Of a DNA stretch of 64,000 nt, positions 51,175-63,662 are shown one piece after another (within the stretch, counting starts at the first letter, position 1; each line of letters opens with the position of its first letter). The notes under the pieces were generated by a model, which ran no database searches, was not told where the DNA came from, and was given only the letters and a program-made list of their open reading frames with translations. The stretch comes from Undaria pinnatifida (lineage: Eukaryota; Sar; Phaeophyceae; Laminariales; Alariaceae): the NCBI GenBank assembly GCA_012845835.1, contig JABAKD010000016.1, positions 25,410,553 through 25,474,552 on the forward strand. Direction: 5' to 3'. The translations under genes were made by a program, and so were the position numbers.

Positions 51175-51570
51175 GGGAAAATTTTTGCGTTCCAAGGAAA
51201 AAGTAACACCGGGGGTGATATCCTGTGTAGAGTGTGTCTTATCTTATGTAGGCCGGGTGATAGCTGGCAGGTCGCCCCGCCCATGAAGGGAGGTGATATA
51301 TTAGGGGGGGTGATAACGCTGAGGGCCGCCCGGTCCCCTAAAGGGGGGTGATAAACCAGGGGGTCTGACAACGCTGCAATTTGCCCGGGGGTGATAAACC
51401 AGGGGGGTGGATATCACTCCCGCACATTTGAACGGGGTGTGGTAATGAGGGGGTGTGATAAAAGGGGCGTTTTATAAAAGGAGTGTGTGATAACCCTTGC
51501 TTGCGAATGATTGTTGCTGCCGGCCACAATTACCGATACCTGCTGATGAAGCACTTGCAGGGGTGTGATA
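51175..51570 (-). repeat. GGGGTGATAA motif array, possible inverted Copia-type LTR relic
   Basis: At least ten spaced copies of GGGGTGATAA-like words (for example near 51213, 51265, 51292, 51309, 51347, 51390 and 51457). Their complement, TTATCACCCC, resembles the GGCTAYCACGCC words of the Copia LTR. No LTR boundary or coding partner is found, so the identity is only inferred. Confidence 0.45.
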
Positions 51571-51589
51571 ACATCGCTTCACCATGGAG

Positions 51590-52010
51590 CGCTCGTACCG
51601 GTAAATGCTGCTGCCGGGCACTGGCAGGTGTGTGGTATTGCAGATATGTGATGACCACGGTAGGTTGAGAAGGGGAGGTCGCGAACCCCCTGAAAGAAAG
51701 AAATCGCATTACCCCTGCGGTGGCCCCCGGTAAACCCTGTTCGAGAAAGCCTCGCAATAATCTACCGGTTAACAAGAGATACCGGTATGGTGCCGGTAAT
51801 TGTCCATTACCGGTACTATCGCCTACCGGTAAAAGTACCGTACCCTACCGGCAGTTTATCGACTACGATCATCTCTACCTTACCAACGCAAAGAAAACGT
51901 ATCTTGCCCAACATGGTGTGAGGCGGTGGTCGCAGAGCGCAAAAAAATACGGAATACGGCATTTCACATCACTACAAAGAAAAGAGTACCACCGCTCGCA
52001 CAGGTACCGG
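51590..52010. repeat. Cluster of TACCGGTA palindromes
   Basis: ACCGGTA words occur near 51596, 51761, 51780, 51812 and 51833, with CCGGTAA or GCCGGT variants between them and GGTACCGGTACC near 52003. Many are within the 8 bp palindrome TACCGGTA. A minus-strand acidic frame (containing LEVLEFADDDDTVEVLEISD near 52230-52300) and a 246-codon plus frame (51720-52460) overlap this stretch; neither is recognised. Confidence 0.7.
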
Positions 52011-52488
52011 TACCTAGAAATTACGCCAAACGACCGACGACAAAAAATCGAAGACCTTTCAAACGACAATCTAACGGCACAGGAGAGAGGTCCAACGTGG
52101 GGTTTCGCGGCCGATCAGTTACTCACGATCAACGAAAGAAGGAAAACGCCTGAACAAGAAAAAGCGCCGAGATATGAGAAGAATACGAAGAGCCTCAGCC
52201 CCAGCATCGATCGCTTTCGATGCCTCACACATTTTCCTCGGTATCGCTTATCTCCAGCACCTCCACCGTGTCGTCATCATCGGCGAATTCCAGCACCTCC
52301 AGTTGGCGGCATTCAATGTCGGTTCAGACTGGTCCGCACTCGCGGCTACCGCGCTGTCGTCGGCGTCCAAGGGCTTCCCCTGGGCGTCGGCACCGAGCTC
52401 CTTGTTGGCCCAGGCCTCATCTTCGGAGCCGTCGAAAGGATGCAGCTACTGAGAAGGTGACCGGGGTGATAGTGCCTTCAATCAGAGA

Positions 52489-53376
52489 TTTCCCACCAAA
52501 CATCTCGGGGAGGTAGAGTGGTACATGGGCAGCGAGTACAAGAGGGATCGGGAGAAAGGTACTATGGAGATTTCTCAGACCCAGTTCATTCAGAGCGTAC
52601 TAAATCGCTATGATGTTTCGAAATCCAGCCCCATCCCTGCAACCCCTTCCTTGGACCTCAGGCACGTGAGCGAAGAGGAGACCGTGGTGGATGTCCCGTT
52701 CCGCGAGATCATGGGGAGCCTGATGTGGATCGCGAACCAGACGAGGCCCGATATCGCGAATGCAGTTCGGGCAGTCGCCAGGTTTTCTCATGATCCCAAG
52801 CCGATTCACTACAAGGCGGCGCAGAAGATATTCGAGGATCTGAATGCCACGTCGGATTTAGGCTTGACTTTCAGGAGGGATAGTGACTTGGAGTCGGTGC
52901 AGATGGAGTTTGATTTAGAGACGTACGTACACGCGGACTACGCCCACAAGGCGGGGGACAGGCGTTCCGTTTCTGGTGTAGCTGTTTGCTGCGGGGGTAC
53001 GCTAGTGTCTTGGTTCTCTAGGACACAAGTGTGTCACCCTATCTACCACTGAGCCAGAGTACGTAGCAATGGCAGATGGGGTTAAAGAGGCCCTATTTGT
53101 GAGGGGTATACTGGCATTTATGATGCCCAGTCTAGAGCCAATGAGCATTAGCACGTACGAAGACAACAAGGGGGCGATAGACTTAGCTGAAAACCCCTTG
53201 AGGTCGTCCAACAGTAAGCACATTGACGTACGGTACCATTTTCTCAGAAAGCTGGCTGCCAGTGGTGACATCTCAGTGCAGTATCTTCGAACGGAAGATC
53301 AGAATGCGGATATCCAGACGAAAGCTGTTGGTAAGCAGAGTTTCGAAAGACACCGCGATTTCCTTTTGTGCAAGAG
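52489..53376 (+). pseudogene. Ty1/Copia RT C-terminus and RNase H (element 2)
   Basis: A frame open from 52489 reads FPTKHLGEVEWYMGSEYKRD, QTQFIQSVLNRYDVSKSSPI, FREIMGSLMWIANQTRPDIA and AGDRRSVSGVAVCCGGTLVS. In CVTLSTT-type sequence near 53030 a small indel shifts the frame, and 53048-53376 continues with EYVAMADGVKEALF, YEDNKGAIDLAENP, SSNSKHIDVRYHFLRKL and QNADIQTKA up to the stop at 53378. RNase H D, E and D residues are mostly retained (the first is HADYAHKA). One frameshift in ~890 bp makes this younger than the Gypsy relics but not functional. The upstream part of pol is missing. Confidence 0.88.
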
Positions 53377-53515
53377 TTAGGATTCAATATTTTCCTGGTC
53401 TTGCTAGTGGATCCCGTTATTGGAGGAAGGCATTGATGGTAGGCGGTTCGATCTACGTTTTCCCGATACCCACCGTGTCAACGCCTAGTCTTGTTAGTTG
53501 ATACACCTAGGGAGG

Positions 53516-53960
53516 GTGTTGAATGTAGCTCATATCAACCAATATAATCTGGTACTCGGGGAACTACGGGATGAACTGTAGCCCAGGAGTAATATGTGGA
53601 AAGTCTGTTGGCTATAGCGAACGGGACACTGCGGGGTATCCGCCATGGTGAGAATTGTTACATTGTGGCCAGTTGATGGACAGTGTATTTGTGGTTTGGG
53701 GAGGTACGGGGGGTTATGGCTCGTGGGCGAGCGTGGTGGTGAGCAGCTTGTGCCCCCCTCCATTCCACTCTTCTCTACACCCACCTCTCCACGTATTCTC
53801 CGTTTTCACTTGGGTACTGCTGTAATATTCAAGACATAAACACCTTCTTTTTTCTCGGGCATACTGCAGAGGGCCGTACTTTGTCTAAGCACACAGCTCG
53901 GGGCTGTTGTTGCTACTCCGTCTCCTGAACATCACTGTCATTGAATATGGAAAAGGAATT
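53516..53960 (+). repeat. Candidate 3' LTR of Copia element 2 (right end uncertain)
   Basis: A purine-rich CTAGGGAGGG immediately precedes TGTTGAATG at 53516, ~140 bp after the RNase H stop, just where a 3' LTR should begin. No left LTR is in the window to define the right end; a CA dinucleotide end somewhere in 53900-53960 is a guess. Confidence 0.5.
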
Positions 53961-56039
53961 GTTTTAAAGCACAAGGGTTTCCTAGTGGCAACCCGGGGTA
54001 GTACAATGAATCGGGTACTGTCAGCTATTGATGCAAAAGCCGGCCGTTCCGACGCGGATGCATGGAGTGGGAAGTGGACGCGAAGCCGAAGGTCGTCTTT
54101 TTATTGATGCATTAAGTCAAACGAACGTTTTATCAGTCGTGGCATGTCCGCCAAGTTTCAATCGAATTACCCCCTCGAACACCCTCTTGCTGAGCATATT
54201 CCGTGGTGCTGGAGGATCAAGAGGTCGCGAAATCCGGCTGGAACCTCACCGCCACTAGTAGGGTGGCGAGAACCGTTCGGTTATCGCGCATCGTGTTCGC
54301 CGCTGACAAACATATGTTGTATATGAGGCACCCCACTATGGTTGCGAAACTCGCAAATAACACCGAAAGTAATTCAAATCAACATTCCACCCACCGGTGC
54401 CGAGAATGAGATGCACTGCGACGTCGCGTCCTGGGCTGCAGCTCGTATGGTTGCTGTCGATCCGGACGGTTTCGAAGGCCTCCTAACCAGCATGGGCGCC
54501 ACCAAGGCTTAGCGCTCTAGACGAAGCACCACAAGATCACGTTCGTCTCCTGATGGCAAAGGTGGATAAAGCTGCCCAAAAATGAATGGAAAGCGAGGCT
54601 TTCGGTGATCACGCCCACGCAGAGCCAGTAGATATCCCGGGAATGTTCCTGAAGGAAAATGCACCAGCAGATTCGCCGGCTACGTGAGGTTCCACTTCCA
54701 CCGGGCAGCCGTCCCGTCCAAGCCTGTGGGCGGCGAGTGCCCCTGAAATGTACAGATCATGGTATCGCTGAGATGGTGGTAGCAGCGTTGGAATCCCTGC
54801 ATGCCAGTCAGGAAAGGCGGTTGTGGCGAAATCGCCATCGGTGAAAGTGCAGGTGTAGCCGGACAGCCCGATGGCATGGAACGCAGATTCTACCGTGTAC
54901 AGATAAAAAAAGCTTGCGCTTTGGAAGCAGCCACCGCAGGAGAGTCCATTACCTTTGATTCTGCCAAAGACAACTCCGGAAATGTGCCGGTACAGCATAT
55001 TATGGACATCGACTACAGCGCAGTAGACACACACGTGCGAACGGGACGCAGCCCCCCGTTCAAGGACCGGCTTCGCTCAATCTGCCTCCCACATCACGTC
55101 CGCTCCCGTCCGGCTCAGCATTCAAATTTGCTTGGCCGCTTCTTTATTGCCGCCCTCGTCGTGTGGCCTTGTAGAGTCCCTCCTGGAACAGAGTGCAGCA
55201 CCCTACTCTCCGTGACCCGGTTAGAGGGATGCGTTTAGAGCGACGCTTGCATCCCACACGTTCTCACCAGCACCTCCCGCCCTCGGCGAACATTTCCTCT
55301 TCCATCATGACACCCGACACAGCCGCCGCCTTCATCCCCGACGATCGTTCTCTCAAGCGACATCTACCCCCTCCGATACCCTGGCAACCAAGCGGTCTCA
55401 CATATATCCATTCCAACACTTGTGGAGGCTAACTTGGTGTTTCAGCCAGGGGCTTCAGCTTTTACAGGGCGCAACATGGTCATTCTTTTTTCTTCCCCGA
55501 GATGATCCTCTTTCAAGTAGGGCGGCTTTCGTCTCAGACGGGCACCAACGGGCGCCACACTGTCCCGCTCTCAGGCTCCACCGACTTCGAGCCGGGCGAC
55601 TTTTTCGGGGTCTATGTTCCCCCACTGGTCCAAGTACCGTTATCTACCCTTGGCCACCCTTCCTTGGACGCCCCCCCGCCCTTCTCTATCCCGAACGTAT
55701 ATGCCCTTTACTATAGCATCTCCGTGGCCAGATATGGCCCGCCGTCAGCAGCCCCCCTTCCCGCACTGAAGGCCCCAAGTCCGCAACTCCTTGTACGCCT
55801 CGAAAGCGGCCAACGAACAAGTTGCCTCCGCTTCTGAAACCGTTCGCCGTGGAACCTACGCGAGGTCACGTCCCAGGTCCACCGTTGTGGATGGCCACCA
55901 TCGGTGATCGACGAATTTGGGGGCGTGTTTTGCTAATTCCATGACGTCTTCTCTACATGAAAGACCGACTTTGCGTTGTTCTCCTTGATCACGGACAAGA
56001 TTACAGTTCCCCTGTGCAGTGTCCCGGTCATCTCCGGCC
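53961..56039 (+). other. Probable Gypsy element 2 upstream part; no gene recognised
   Basis: Several 60-145 codon frames (for example 54801-55238 and 55502-55837, with GSTDFEPGDFFGVYVPPLVQ) without a recognised domain. Because RT relics of a Gypsy element begin right after, this may be its decayed gag and protease, but I see no zinc knuckle or D(S/T)G site. Confidence 0.35.
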
Positions 56040-56860
56040 CATACCGTATTAACCCCAGCACCCTGTCAAGAAAGTAGACGCTCTCCTCGACCAAACCCTG
56101 GCCGCCGCACTCATCTAACACTTGACTTCACCGTGCCCCAGCCCCATGGTCACCATCCTCAAAACTGAGAGAGGAGTTGGAATCACCATCAACTACGACG
56201 AATTCAACGCCATCAGCCTCTTCGGACAGCTCGCCACCCGCCACGCCGACGAGATCCTTAACTCGCTGGGTGAAGGACGCGTTTTCTACCTGTTCGAGTT
56301 GCTATTCTCTTTTTACCAGATCACCATCAACCAGGACGCAACCCTCCTTACAGCAGCCTGGACGCCTGACCGACTGTTCGAGACGCCTGGCATGCCGCAA
56401 GGCAAGCGCTACCCCCGGCGGATTCGTCGCGGTATTAGATGAGGTTATCAGAAGGCTTACGCGTCGCTGCGTGCATTGACGACGTCATAGTATAGGACCC
56501 CGATCCCATCGCCCACAACGCAAACATCCGAGCCCTTTTCGAACGCCTACGAAATCAAGACCTTAAACGTCTCCTCGCCAAGGCCAAAATTTGCGCCAGC
56601 AACACCAATTTCTTGGGACACACGATATTCCCCACCAGTGGTAGCCTTGATGACAAAGTCGCTGCCCCCATGACCATGTCGACGAACCAGAAGCAAGACC
56701 ACTCACTTTCAGTCATAGGGCACTTGGGAGCATCGCTAAGATCGGCGAGTACAAATACCGCGTCCGGCGTTGCCCAGAGTTCCTCTCCGTCTACACGTAC
56801 ATGCAGGAATACCTTAACGGCTCGGTCAACAGCAACGCCAACTTCATTTCCCGCCTTCCT
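56040..56860 (+). pseudogene. Ty3/Gypsy RT relic (element 2)
   Basis: 56070-56105 encodes VDALLDQTLAAALI, the lead into RT. The 56122-56442 frame has MVTILKTERGVGITINYDEF, GRVFYLFELLFSFYQI and TPDRLFETPGMPQG: RT palm motifs in order, but the first catalytic Asp (usually in LFDL) is Glu. After frameshifts the YxDD box at about 56465-56488 reads CIDDVIV followed by a stop, and 56600-56640 reads NTNFLGHTIFPTSG. At 56800-56850 EYLNGSVNSNANFISRLPQL corresponds to the end of RNase H, so most of RNase H is deleted. No integrase follows. Confidence 0.85.
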
Positions 56861-57556
56861 CAGCTAGCAACTACGCCGACCGCATCGGACCCAACCCCTT
56901 CAACAGTCCCTACACGGTCGGTATATGCCTCATCAGTCCCTTCGGCTTCACGCAGTGCGACCCTACTATGCCGGTTATCGGCGTAGGTGGGATCGTTCCC
57001 CCTCCCTCCTATCTCCAGTCATCCACTCCCCCCCTTCACCGAAGACGGCCTTCGCGACTTCCGCAGGCTGGGACTCCATGTGTCCATCGTCAACCCCATC
57101 TCCGCCCGGAAAATCGTCGTCGGGCCTATTTCCACAGACGTCTCTACCTCCGTGGACGCTCGCCAGCCCAGAAGAAAACCGTCGTGGACGCCGGTGCTCG
57201 TCGTGGCTATGAGTTTAGGCCGGCTGTCGCCAACTCGCCATCCACTATTGGGTCCATGGTGCAAGCCCCTTCGGATGTGACATATTTTATAACCCGTCAG
57301 CGCGTCGTCGCCACCGTCGAACCCCTCGGGCCACAACAGATTATGGTTTCGGCCGCAGAGCACCGGAAACTGTACCCACAAATTATACAGCCCATGCCTG
57401 CGCCCCCGGTCAAGGTCCATTCCACTGGTTTCTTCCCAGGAGACGTGGGAAGTTGACTGCGGGACCCTCCACGGGTCAGGAACACCGCGAGATAGCCCGT
57501 CACCATTCGTCGTACCCCTCATTCCATGCATTGCAACGATTTGCAGTCCCAAGCTA

Positions 57557-57890
57557 GCCCTCCGTGTCGTTGGGTTTCCAAGCGGTACTCCCACTGCCGC
57601 CAGGGTAAAGTAAGGCTGGAAAATCCGTAGGGGGGTTCGCTCCTGACGTTACCGGGCAACCACGCATAGCAAACGCCTGCGCCGCAAACTGGTCGTACCA
57701 GGTGAAAGGGCCCTGACGGTTGGCGAAGGCGTACGGTCGGTGCGCTCGCAGAAAGGCGTTGACGGCCTCCTCTTGTCCGTGCTGCTGCAGAAAGCCTCTG
57801 TAGCGATTGACTCATTGGTTCTCCCGGAGGGCGGTGATAGTTGACTGTGGAACCATCCGCGTAATAGACTTCCAGCAGATGTTCGAAATA
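57557..57890 (-). pseudogene. Minus-strand coding relic, family unknown
   Basis: Two frames look coding. From 57890 down: VYFEHLLEVYYADGSTVNYH and RPPGEP; then, after an indel near 57800, RYRGFLQQHGQEEAVNAFLR, RPYAFANRQGPFTWYDQF and CPVTSGANPPTDFPAL, ending at a TAG near 57557. Amino-acid composition (aromatic, acidic, Gly/Pro turns) is protein-like, unlike the other frames here. I do not recognise the family; it may be another end of a mobile element ORF in antisense to Gypsy 2. Confidence 0.45.
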
Positions 57891-58176
57891 CACCCACGAG
57901 TTAGTTATACGCTGACGAGGTAGCCCGTCACCGCGCTTTTTAACAATGAGGACGTCATGGACTCAGTCCTCCTATATAGCTAGAAAAACAATTCGAGGTT
58001 CCAGCCTCGATCGCCGTGTCACTGGTCGTCGTATTCATACCCCCGCTGCCCCCGCCCCTCCCGAAACTAAGCCTTCACCACCCCCGAGGAGCCATCGTCA
58101 CAGTCGCAGCTAAGGAAATCGCGCCTACGCACCGCCACCACCACCCGACACCGCCATCACCCCCCGACACAACCAC

Positions 58177-58235
58177 CGACGCCGACACCGACACCGACGC
58201 CGACGCCGACGCCGACACCGGCACCGACACCGACA

Positions 58236-58326
<91 letters not shown>

Positions 58327-58351
58327 GGACACGGACACCGACACCGACACG

Positions 58352-58404
<53 letters not shown>
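58177..58404. repeat. GACACC hexanucleotide array, ~38 units
   Basis: Almost pure GACACC with GACGCC and GACACG variants. It encodes Asp-Thr in one plus frame (inside a 211-codon frame 58016-58651), Val-Ser or Val-Gly on minus frames. It is followed by a 36 bp duplication with CAGCAACATGAGTCACCGAC. Confidence 0.97.
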
Positions 58405-58405
<1 letters not shown>

Positions 58406-58954
58406 AGCAACATGAGTCACCGACACCGCCACCGACACCGACACCAGCAACATGAGTCACCGACACCGCCACCGCCGCTACCGTCACCGCTCCCCCCAGG
58501 GCCGGGGTTCCTTATATCCCGCCTTGTGCGCCGAGCACCACCCACCACACGACCCCTAGCTCGCCGTATATATAATAACCTCGTTGGTTGTGGAGTTCTC
58601 ACCTCCTTGGGAAGCCGCACCGGGCGCGAGTTCGACCTTCGAGGCGGTTGATGGTAGCTCAACAGCGTTCGGTTTGATGCTCCGGGTCCGGACGCAGCTC
58701 GTCACATCAAATGCCTCCAGAAGCATGCCACACAGTTGGCGGAACGTACACAATGCGAACATCTGGTCGTTCGTCTGCCGTTACCTGTGCCAACAAGGAC
58801 GCAATCGACACTGCTGCACTGTCTCTCGCAGATTGTGGCGGCAAAGGTGAGCATCAGCGGAAATTGCATGTTGATGTACCGAGCCGATCCGAAGGATCTA
58901 CGTCGTTCCGGGTTTATACAAAACAGCCTGTACCATGTTCCAACCGTCGACGTC

Positions 58955-59870
58955 CCAAGCCATGGGACATCCCATGTGAAACTTGACAACCTATGGCACG
59001 ACACATCCTATAGGAACTACATACGACGTTCCATGGGACATCCCATGGAATGTTCTACGAGGCTTCCCGCAGGTCATTCCATACTATAACCCACGGGATG
59101 TACCATAGATCACCCCACAATACATCCTGCGGTGGCCCAGAAGCTCCCTTAAGCTAGCTCCTGGTTGCCATTGGAGTAATTGCTTTCTTGAATTCCTCAT
59201 TTCCAGAGTTCTAACCAAAGTCAAAGCCTCATAAACACGAGATTCGATGCGTTTAGCACGCGGACAGGGGTTTGACCTTTCAGCTCTTCGTCCTTTAGCA
59301 CTTTACAGCTTCCTTTTAGTTTATTTCTTTCCACTTTTTCTTCCATTCATTGGGTGTGTTGACAACTAAACACCAGGTGATCCAGGCAGTGTACTCAGCC
59401 GAGTACCCTGTCCCGTGGGACAGATGTTCCGACTAGGCAGATGAAACCATCCGCGTGATGAAGCGCCCGTCCGTCCAATGCCCACAGAGAGAACCTCCAC
59501 TACTGTCCACCCGATGCGCCGTGGTTAAGACCACGGCCCATCGTACTAATCCGTTCCCACGCTTGGCCGACGCAACACCATAGGGCACCCCATGTAATAC
59601 CACAGGACGAGCTATTGGACATACCATCCCTAGCTTGGCCACAACATTGAATCCCATGGGACGTCCTATGGGACATCCCATAGGAAATACTTCCTATGTC
59701 CCATGGAGAGCCCCTTGGGGTAAACCATGGGATGTCCCATTGAACGTTCCATGGGATGGCCCATTGCTGTCCCACTAGATGTCAAATATCCTCGGGGCTG
59801 TTCCACGGGATGGCCCATGACATGTTCCATGATATGTCCTGTGGGGTGATATTTCACGATACGTCCCACG
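58955..59870. repeat. Cluster of CCCATGGGACATCCCATG-type quasi-palindromes
   Basis: CATGGGA/TCCCATG words with GGGATGTCCC or GGGACATCCC recur at about 58960-58975, 59030-59050, 59090-59105, 59650-59745 (densest, five or more) and 59745-59870. Many are self-complementary over 12-18 bp. No coding frame explains them. Confidence 0.8.
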
Positions 59871-62740
59871 GGAATCCAAGTAATGCACATGGCCCTCCAG
59901 CTCGGTCCCCGGTGCCTGACCGCGGCGGCGGCTGCGCGCAAGTAGGTAGGCGCCCAAAGCCCTGATGCGAGCGATAGGGGGGGGGGGGGGAGGGGTACTC
60001 GATATTCACACATGGCCGTCGTCGTATGACCATAGAACCCTCGTCGGCGGGGATGACCTTAGGAACACCAACGATATCGCCTCCACCTGTCACCCACGTA
60101 AGCCGCTCTCTGAAGCATCGAGGTCTCCAAATGGCTCACAATGCGGAAGAAACCGAGTTCTTGTAGTTGGGGCGGCGTCAAGGCGGTTGTCACCTGACGC
60201 CCAGGCGTCCACAGCCGAGAAGTGATGGGATTGGAGGCTTCACAAACTGTCGGCGGAATCAGATTTGAAGCGGTGAATGTTGTGGAAGGAGTTGAGCCTC
60301 GCCATGTGTGGCGAGCAGTTGCAAACGATCCCAATTCCACGTGTCTGCGAAGGCGTTGGTAGGGAAGATTTAAAAGGTGTCCTCAAACAATTTCAGATAT
60401 TGGAGTTTGACATTGCTTTGCTTTCTGATGTCGACGAGGTTACAATTCGGGTTGATGGTGACTCTCTGAGCTATGCCACGCAGCGCCTGGTGGTGACCTC
60501 TCTGACCTCAACGGCCGTGTTGAGGGCGGTCAAGGCCCTCAGTCCTTCAACAGTGCTCCCCGTGGTAGCCGGACTGGGGCTCTAAAAGGATCCCGCCCCC
60601 GTCGACGGGAGTTTCATGAGGTCTCCAACTATGATGAGATTGAGGCCCCCACAACAAGGCCGGTGGTCGCTCAGAAGTCCCGTCTGACGCTCACCCTGTA
60701 CGGCCACCTGCATTCCTTGAATGTTCGTCAGACCAAGCCGACGCTGGCAATGTTGCACATCTTGTCGACAAGGATCTAGTCCACGGCAGTCATGGCGTTT
60801 TGAAGATCAGCTAGCTTCGCTCCGTTCAGAAAGCTTTGGTCGGCGGCCTGACGTCGGTTGCTCTGAACGGCAAGCTCACGGATCCTGTGGATGGTTGGTG
60901 GCGAGATGTATAAGGCCGGGGGGGGGCGGGGGAGGAGGGTGAGGGTGTGAGCGACCGCACTCTGCATAGGAACTATTGCAACACTCCGGCGGGAGAATGG
61001 TGTATTGCAAGCGTGTTGAGAGGTGGTGCTGCGGGCGTAGTCGCGTCACAAATGCTCGGCTTAGTGCCCAATACAGGCAATCTTCCAACAACAAAAGACA
61101 ACCCACGAACTCCAACGTTCACCCAATGTCGACCACCGCGTTCTCGGTAGGCAATAGCCACAAGACTGTGTGTTTCGAACAACTTGGCGATCTCATTGAT
61201 GGCACCGTCTTAGTATCAACCGTTCCCGTCGGTGTATCCGTAAGAGTTGAAGCCATTGCCGGACGACTTATGCCGTGGGTGCCGCCAACTCCGCTTGTCG
61301 ACACGCTTCACAATGGTGTTGAAAACAGCTGCCGCTTGGCGTTGAGCATGAACGCTAGTGCGCCGTTGAGAGTGGCAAGAACTGCGCCCGATCTCCTCGC
61401 TATGCCGCTGCCACTACCACTGCCACCGCTTCTTCCCGGTCGCTACCAACGAAGAAGAGTGGGCGAAGCGCGGCTGACCACTAGCATTCCGGCATACTCG
61501 CGGACGCCAACTTCCCCATTCTAGATATCCATTCTCCAGTTCGCCGTCGTCGCCGCCACTACAGCACCACCTGACGTCGACATTGAACAGCAGCGCCCTC
61601 CTCCTTTCTGTGGTAATGTCCTCGTTGTTGTCGTCACTGTCGCTTTCACTGAACCTTTACTTGCTGTCGCCACGCTTTCCCCCTCTTAGCAGCGGCACCT
61701 CAACGGGGTCTGCAGGTCGTCCGCTAACCACGTGGTGAGACCACCTTGGATTCCCAGCGCACACTCTCGCCAGGTGTCCACCAGGTTTTGGTTGCCGCGC
61801 CAGATCCACCATGGCAGTGAGCTCACCGTCCTAACCGCTTCATTTGATACGTAGACACCCGATTGCGGCCGAAGCGCCATCAGGCTATTGCGAAAAAAAC
61901 CGATATATCGCTCTCCCGAGGCATGCACGAGGAGAATTGCCTGAAGCAAATGACGCAGTTACGACGACAACGGCGAAGTATCTTGGCACAACTGTTGCGC
62001 TTGAACATGGTAGTGAACTCCGAGTATAGAATCGCCTCCATATTTCAATGAGTCAGGGCAGAGCTGAATCCTCGCGTTGTTGCCCACCATGGTGGCGTAA
62101 GCATACTACAGGCCACGCCTGACAGCAAGCCTCCCTGTCCCCGCTGCAATCACTTCAACGTCCGTGAACTGCTTGCTCGCTCTCACGAATGCGACATTGT
62201 ATACGACGCTCTGCGACCGAGTGGTAACAGGTAACTCACATCCTGTATGCCCATTTATTTGCGCGGGGTTCATATCATGGCCATTTTGTGTAGAATCTGA
62301 AGTAGCGTCAGCATGCTCTCATAACCGACGGCCTGCGTGGCAGCGGCAGTCATAAGCTGAATTATCATCCGCTGCAACATTTACCTGTGGGTACTGCCGG
62401 TACCGACAATGAAGGAGATGTCCACAACCGTCCCCCAAGCCAGAAGCTGCCACTTGTGGTGCCCGTTGATGCGCTAGCCGTTCCTCCCCCGCCCTTTCCG
62501 GTGGCGAAGCGTTGGGTGGCGTCACAACCTGCCAATAATCAACGCGATCGGTCCAGGGGCTGTTAAGAGGGTGCGCCCAAAGGGTCAAGTCGCTGTTGCA
62601 GGCATTAGAAAACCATGTTGATAGTGCCTGTTTTTGATACATTGCATGCCACGTTTGATGTGTCAATGATCTCGAGTTTCAGGTTCGTACGCCTTTCTCG
62701 GCTCCAAGTCTCGTCCGACTAGTCGGGATTCCGTTGCGAG
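59871..62740. other. Weak ORFs only; no gene recognised
   Basis: Plus frames 60277-60585 (102 codons, VDEVTIRVDGDSLSYATQRL) and 60976-61524 (182 codons, MSTTAFSVGNSHKTVCFEQL then LIDGTVLVSTVPVGVSVRVE) have protein-like composition but no family I know. At 62124-62190 a plus frame reads PPCPRCNHFNVRELLARSHECD, a possible CxxC..HxxC zinc site. G12 occurs near 59981. These could be gag remnants of another retroelement. Confidence 0.35.
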
Positions 62741-62749
62741 CTCCTTCAA

Positions 62750-62770
62750 CCCCCCCCCCCCCCCCCCCCC
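62750..62770. repeat. C21 homopolymer
   Basis: Twenty-one consecutive C. Such long G/C runs also occur at 40480-40520, 31630-31672 and 36370-36500 in this window. Confidence 0.95.
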
Positions 62771-63662
62771 GTGGCCTCCTCAGAAAGGGGAACTCCCTCC
62801 CCCTGTGGGGTCGGGCCGCGTGCCGTGGACACGATAACTGTCGCTTGAACTCGACCCTGCTACTTTTATGTGTCATATGTGCGTTACGCACGAGTGCTCT
62901 GTCGCGCTCGAAAAACACCCCACCCAGCCCTTGCTTGAAGGTGACATATGGTTATCCAGACCTACCGACATTCAGAAATAGTCCTCCTGCTCCTGCTCCT
63001 CCTTCTCCTAAGTGTGACCCTGCTCCTTCTACGTTACGGCGCCCAGGTGACCGGATAGTACAAATACGATGAAGTATCGCAGCTGACCGTACGTCGACGC
63101 TAAGCTATATGCGTGGAGCACCTAGAGTATGAGTGGGCGTCAAGCTGTCGGAAGCTCCCTGCTACGTTCTTGTGGAAAGGGGCTAACTGTCGTCAGCCGT
63201 TATTCCTAGATTGTAATACGCTTTTCCAAGATTAGTATGAAGTACTGTGAAACCATATCAAAACGGGATCGTGATCTTGGGAACTTCAGCAAACCACTAA
63301 AAAATACTGTACGTGTCTACTCGATACCATTGTCACGCATCTTTGCTGCGGTTGAACGTCGCCGGTATCACGCGCATATTGCGTGCCATCGCGTTGTACG
63401 GCACGATCATTCGTTTGGTGCTTGCGTGGCGCTGGGAATTGCTGCATCCCGGGAACTGGATACTTGTATCCTCCCAATGAACGAGTACATGGGAGAATAC
63501 GGTCACGTAAGGCGACCGGATAAGTGAGTGCCGCTATAGGCCCTACACGAACTACGACTGGACGAGAGGTGAGTGATGAGCATTCAGCCATTGGAACACC
63601 TATAAAACGGCGAAACATGACACGAGTACAAGTAGGAAGAAAGTAGTAGTTAGTGGGGGCAG

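Noticed and set aside
58016-58651. 211-codon frame with a long Asp-Thr repeat as a protein
   Set aside because: Openness is produced by the GACACC hexanucleotide, which is open in several frames on both strands.
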